Assembly: GCA_023301545.1 (NCBI GenBank)
Contig: JALZUI010000053.1
Span: 1 to 8,291 of the forward strand
Source: Akkermansiaceae bacterium
GTDB taxonomy: Bacteria > Verrucomicrobiota > Verrucomicrobiia > Verrucomicrobiales > Akkermansiaceae
Length of the DNA: 8,291 nt
Direction of reading: 5' to 3'
Shown here: piece after piece, positions 5,889 to 8,291 of the stretch
Position numbering within the stretch: position 1 is the first letter of the stretch
Layout of the letters: each line of letters starts with the position of its first letter
Made by a program: the position numbers and the translations under genes
The notes under the pieces: generated by a model
The model's database searches: none
Told to the model about the DNA's origin: nothing
The model's input: only the letters and a program-made list of their open reading frames with translations

Positions 5889-5892
5889 AACT

Positions 5893-6516
5893 ATGCCTCG
5901 TCTCGTCGCTCCCGAAATTTTAGACACCCTTTCTCCTGCTGATCCTCGAGCAATCCGTAGTCGCCGTGATTTACGCTTAATTAACTGGTTTATGCGGGGC
6001 GAGAGCTGGATTTTGGCCCAGCTCGAAGAGTTGGCGCCTACCAAAATTATTGAACTGGGAGCGGGAACGGGTGCGTTAACCAATCGCATCGCGGAAAAAT
6101 TTCCAGATGTTGAAGTGATTGGCGTCGACCTCATGCCACGTCCTGCAGGATTAAGCGATCAAGCTTGCTGGTCGCAGCAGGACGTAATGGCGTATTCTGG
6201 TTATGAGAAAGGCTCTGTCGTGGTGGCGAATCTCTTTATTCATCATCTGCCTCCCTCGGATCTACAAGCTCTAGGGCAGTGTTTGAGCGAGGTGAAAGGG
6301 CTACTGCTAGCGGAACCATATCGAGGAGCCGTACCCAAGTTAATGGGGAAGTGCCTTTTCCCATTTATCAATGATGTGACCCGCTATGATATGATGGTCA
6401 GTATTGACGCTGGGTTTAGGAGAGGTGAGTTAGAGTCGTATTTTCCTGAGGCATTACATTGGGAGGAATCAACAGGGCTTTTTGGTGGGCTACGCTCAAA
6501 AGGGGGGCGCCTGTGA
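5893..6516 (+). CDS. Class I SAM-dependent methyltransferase
   Basis: This 207-residue cytosolic protein shows the Rossmann methyltransferase motifs: motif I IIELGAGTGALT (52-63) binding SAM, the acidic end of strand 2 VIGVDL (75-80, Asp79), and motif IV-like VVANLFIHHLPP (110-121). The N-terminal 'RSRRDLRLINWFMRG' (22-36) is a helical cap seen in small UbiE-like methyltransferases that act on lipid-like or aromatic substrates. The substrate is not shown. The TGA at 6514-6516 overlaps the GTG start of the next gene by four bases (GTGA), which implies translational coupling. Similar methyltransferase plus flavoprotein pairs accompany type III polyketide synthases making alkylresorcinol/alkylquinone-type lipids in other bacteria; no such synthase is in the window. 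A palindrome and promoter candidate lie immediately upstream. Confidence 0.85.
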   Translation: MPRLVAPEILDTLSPADPRAIRSRRDLRLINWFMRGESWILAQLEELAPTKIIELGAGTGALTNRIAEKFPDVEVIGVDLMPRPAGLSDQACWSQQDVMAYSGYEKGSVVVANLFIHHLPPSDLQALGQCLSEVKGLLLAEPYRGAVPKLMGKCLFPFINDVTRYDMMVSIDAGFRRGELESYFPEALHWEESTGLFGGLRSKGGRL

Positions 6517-7523
6517 AGACAATAACAATTATCGGTGGCGGGCTAGGGGGGCTCGCATTAGGAGTCTATCTGCAACGGTTGTCTGTACCAGTGCGATTGA
6601 TCGAAGCTGGCAGTTATCCCAAACACAAAGTGTGCGGAGAGTTTATTTGTGGAGTCGATCCTGCGTGGCTCACTGAAATGGGGCTCGGAAATATCATTTC
6701 AGACTCACTACATCACACTGATATGAAGTGGTGGGTGGAGGGGCGCCAAGTACTCTCTGCGGAGCTTCCTCGAACTGCTTGGGGGCTATCTCGATATAAG
6801 CTCGATCTCGATCTGGCCTCTACTTTTGAGCGCGAAGGAGGGGAGTTGTTGACAGGGGAACGAGCTGCGCCAAGAGACTTTTCAGAAGAGGGGACGGTTC
6901 AGGCAATCGGCAAGAAACCACGAGAAGGAAGTGATTGGATTGGTCTTAAGGTACACGCGAAAAATGTGTCGGTACAGGGGTTGGAAATGCATGTTGGTCA
7001 GTCTGGCTACGTTGGTTTATGCGAGGTTGAAAATTCATCGGTCAATGTTTGTGGGCTGTTCAAGGTACGCCGCGGGTTACGGGGGAAGGATTTAATAAGA
7101 CAATACCTCCACGCTAATGGACTGGACGAACTGGCTCAACGATTAGAACAAGGGAGCTTAGTAGATGAATCCTTCTCCGCAACTGCTGGTTTTCAGCTAG
7201 GAAAACAGCCTTCAAAAAAAGGAGTACAGCTAGGTGATTCGTCCTATTTGATTCCGCCTTTTACCGGGAATGGGATGAGTATGGCGCTAGAATCGGCTTA
7301 TCTGGCGGGTGGGCTGTTGAAACAGTATTCGCAAGGAGAACTTGGGTGGGATGAGGTTGCGACTTTACATAAAAAGCGCCTCGATCAGCATTTCCGAAAA
7401 CGAATGAATTTAGCCGGTCTGCTACACCCATTGTTTTTTAGTAAAATGGGGCGTAGAGCTCTGAGCTTAACCGCTCCAATTCTACCGTATCGATCTCTTT
7501 TTACGCATCTACGAACTCGTTGA
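6513..7523 (+). CDS. FAD-dependent oxidoreductase, geranylgeranyl-reductase / aromatic-hydroxylase type
   Basis: The 336-residue protein begins with a dinucleotide-binding fold, TITIIGGGLGGLALGVYL (3-20) with Glu31 at the end of strand 2, typical for FAD. HKVCGEFI (38-45) is a signature of the geranylgeranyl-reductase-like branch, and QLGDSSYLIPPFTGNGMSM (239-257) is the second FAD (GD) motif. AIGKKP (131-136) and GLKVHAKN (144-151) fit the middle segment. The family reduces isoprenoid chains or hydroxylates aromatic rings. I choose GTG 6513 over an earlier in-frame ATG at 6459, because it starts right at the FAD strand, overlaps the methyltransferase stop as GTGA, and has the best ribosome site in the window (AGGGGGG at 6501-6507). 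The upstream extension would be read out of frame over the methyltransferase end. The gene is co-transcribed with the methyltransferase and likely modifies the same product. Confidence 0.85.
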   Translation: MKTITIIGGGLGGLALGVYLQRLSVPVRLIEAGSYPKHKVCGEFICGVDPAWLTEMGLGNIISDSLHHTDMKWWVEGRQVLSAELPRTAWGLSRYKLDLDLASTFEREGGELLTGERAAPRDFSEEGTVQAIGKKPREGSDWIGLKVHAKNVSVQGLEMHVGQSGYVGLCEVENSSVNVCGLFKVRRGLRGKDLIRQYLHANGLDELAQRLEQGSLVDESFSATAGFQLGKQPSKKGVQLGDSSYLIPPFTGNGMSMALESAYLAGGLLKQYSQGELGWDEVATLHKKRLDQHFRKRMNLAGLLHPLFFSKMGRRALSLTAPILPYRSLFTHLRTR

Positions 7524-7567
7524 AAAGCGTCCTACTTACGTCAGTGAGGTTTAAGCTAGAAACAAAA

Positions 7568-7592
7568 AAGCCACATCGTAATGATGTGGCTT
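7568..7592. terminator. Bidirectional rho-independent terminator between convergent genes
   Basis: AAGCCACATC (7568-7577) pairs perfectly with GATGTGGCTT (7583-7592) around a 5-nt loop. The A run at 7564-7569 becomes a clean T tract on the - strand, so it should strongly end the OmpA-like transcript. On the + strand the T tract is broken (TTATAATTTG), so termination after the oxidoreductase is probably weaker. It lies 45 nt past the oxidoreductase stop and 31 nt past the OmpA-like stop. Confidence 0.85.
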
Positions 7593-7622
7593 ATAATTTG
7601 TTTTAACAAGTGGTCGCGAGTC

Positions 7623-8291
7623 TTACTCGTTTACTTGCCAAACTTCGACTACTCGGTTTTTAGAGAAGTCATCTTTACTGAAACGCTCAGTTTCACCCAT
7701 GGAGTAGGACTCGATAGGCGCTTTGTTGCCGAGGGAGTTCTTGATCCATGCACCAACTTTTTGAGCGCGTCCGAAGGAGAGGCGCTTGTTAGCGGATTCA
7801 TCACCACGAACATCAGCGTAACCGATTGTTACAAGTGTTGCTCCAGGAGTAGCACTTTTGAGCTTAGCTGAAAGTGCTTCTTGGTGAGGAGTAGGAACTC
7901 CAGTTTCACCTGTTTGGAATGGGATACGGTAGAGGAAACCTGATTGACCGTCACTGCTGAGCTCAGCGTAAGCTGAATCAAGTGAGTCGGAATCTGTAGC
8001 TTCAATGCCTTCAAGCTTATTAACTAAGTTCTTCACTCGCTCACTGAGGTTAGGCTTGTCGTAACTTACTGCTGGAGTAGCAACAACTTTTTCGTTTCCG
8101 ATTGCTTCTGAAGCTCCGTCTACGAGTGCTTCTGCACTGTCAGCAGCTTTACCGCCTAGAGACTTAATTCCGTCAACGAGAGCACCAGCTCCGTTTCCGA
8201 TTGCATCACCAGCAGATTCAGCACCACCAGTAACGATTCCGCCAAGTGACTTAACACCGTCAACGAGAGCACCAGCTCCGTCTCCGATTGC
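7623..8291 (-). CDS. OmpA-family outer membrane protein with Gly/Ala repeats (5' end outside the window)
   Basis: The frame stays open to the window edge: 222 residues are visible and the N-terminus is missing. An in-frame GTG at 8034-8036 is not the real start because coding continues beyond it. The C-terminal 110 residues form an OmpA/MotB peptidoglycan-binding domain: LVTIGYADVRGDESANKRLS, then FGRAQKVGAWIKNSLG and the closing KNRVVEVW. The Asp of GYAD and the Arg of FGRAQ match the diaminopimelate-binding pair. Ahead of it lies a low-complexity region of 29-residue repeats (GAGALVDGxKSLGG plus spacer), then a Pro/Ser linker. The domain anchors the envelope to the cell wall from the periplasm or outer membrane; a signal peptide is expected upstream. 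Codons are strongly biased (GCT, GGT, GTT, GAC), as in highly expressed genes. It converges on the oxidoreductase across the 7568-7592 terminator. Confidence 0.85.
   Translation of the reverse strand, partial: AIGDGAGALVDGVKSLGGIVTGGAESAGDAIGNGAGALVDGIKSLGGKAADSAEALVDGASEAIGNEKVVATPAVSYDKPNLSERVKNLVNKLEGIEATDSDSLDSAYAELSSDGQSGFLYRIPFQTGETGVPTPHQEALSAKLKSATPGATLVTIGYADVRGDESANKRLSFGRAQKVGAWIKNSLGNKAPIESYSMGETERFSKDDFSKNRVVEVWQVNE
8161..8291 (-). repeat. 87-bp in-frame tandem repeat in the OmpA-like gene
   Basis: A 44-bp segment at 8161-8204 recurs at 8248-8291 with three mismatches, a period of 87 bp (29 codons). Each encodes AIG(D/N)GAGALVDG(V/I)KSLGG. A diverged third copy, including ALVDGASEAIGNEK, runs from about 8088 to 8132. 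The array reaches the window end, so more copies may follow. The units look like Gly/Ala-rich amphipathic helices. Confidence 0.8.

Noticed and set aside
5847..6134. Reverse-strand 95-residue frame over the methyltransferase start
   Set aside because: Ser/Arg-rich low-quality sequence opposite a clear SAM-binding domain; a shadow frame.
6459..6512. Longer N-terminus for the flavoprotein from ATG 6459
   Set aside because: The extension overlaps the methyltransferase end, carries no family-like residues, and GTG 6513 has a better ribosome site.
7581..7871. Forward-strand 96-residue frame over the OmpA-like gene
   Set aside because: It lies opposite a confident OmpA domain, starts inside the terminator and has no recognisable protein features.

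Overview
The window comes from a diderm (Gram-negative type) bacterium of moderate GC content. An OmpA-like protein, a lipoprotein signal and a non-mevalonate isoprenoid gene (ispE) support this. The mix of families (a laccase-domain/PgeF protein next to ispE, a long LOG-type protein behind an AAA+ ATPase, a methyltransferase-flavoprotein pair) reminds me of Verrucomicrobiota or related PVC bacteria. That placement is inference; no rRNA or other marker is present. Most genes lack a clear Shine-Dalgarno sequence.

Left part (1-2924, + strand). A coding tail ends at 33, and a possible small coupled gene starts there in a TAATG overlap. That gene can be read as one 45-residue protein only through a +1 shift at a TTTT run. 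A weak terminator follows, then an A/T-rich promoter region with a 19-bp palindrome in front of a MarR-family regulator (275-718). Next come pgeF (745-1395), whose start codon sits in a hairpin loop and which has a terminator-like hairpin inside its first codons, ispE (1432-2271), and a small CAP/SCP-like lipoprotein (2355-2924). The regulator, pgeF and ispE are close enough (26 and 36 nt) to be co-transcribed; the lipoprotein may have its own promoter.

Middle part (3003-5785, - strand). A strong bidirectional terminator (2945-2980) separates the lipoprotein gene from a convergent two-gene operon: an AAA+ ATPase with a degenerate N-terminal AAA-like region, followed 17 nt later by a 372-residue LOG-type Rossmann protein with a pentapeptide-like N-terminal segment.

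Right part (5893-8291). Divergent from the ATPase is a + strand pair whose ends overlap as GTGA: a class I SAM methyltransferase and an FAD-dependent oxidoreductase of the geranylgeranyl-reductase/aromatic-hydroxylase type. Such pairs are known as tailoring enzymes for lipid-like products, but no core synthase is in the window. A second bidirectional terminator (7568-7592) separates them from a convergent OmpA-family gene, cut by the window end, whose N-terminal side carries 29-residue Gly/Ala-rich repeats.

No mobile element, CRISPR array, rRNA or convincing tRNA gene was seen. The most unusual signals are the putative frameshifted small gene at 33-171, the start codon inside a hairpin loop at 737-759, the palindromes at the marR and methyltransferase promoters, and the repeat region of the OmpA-like protein.
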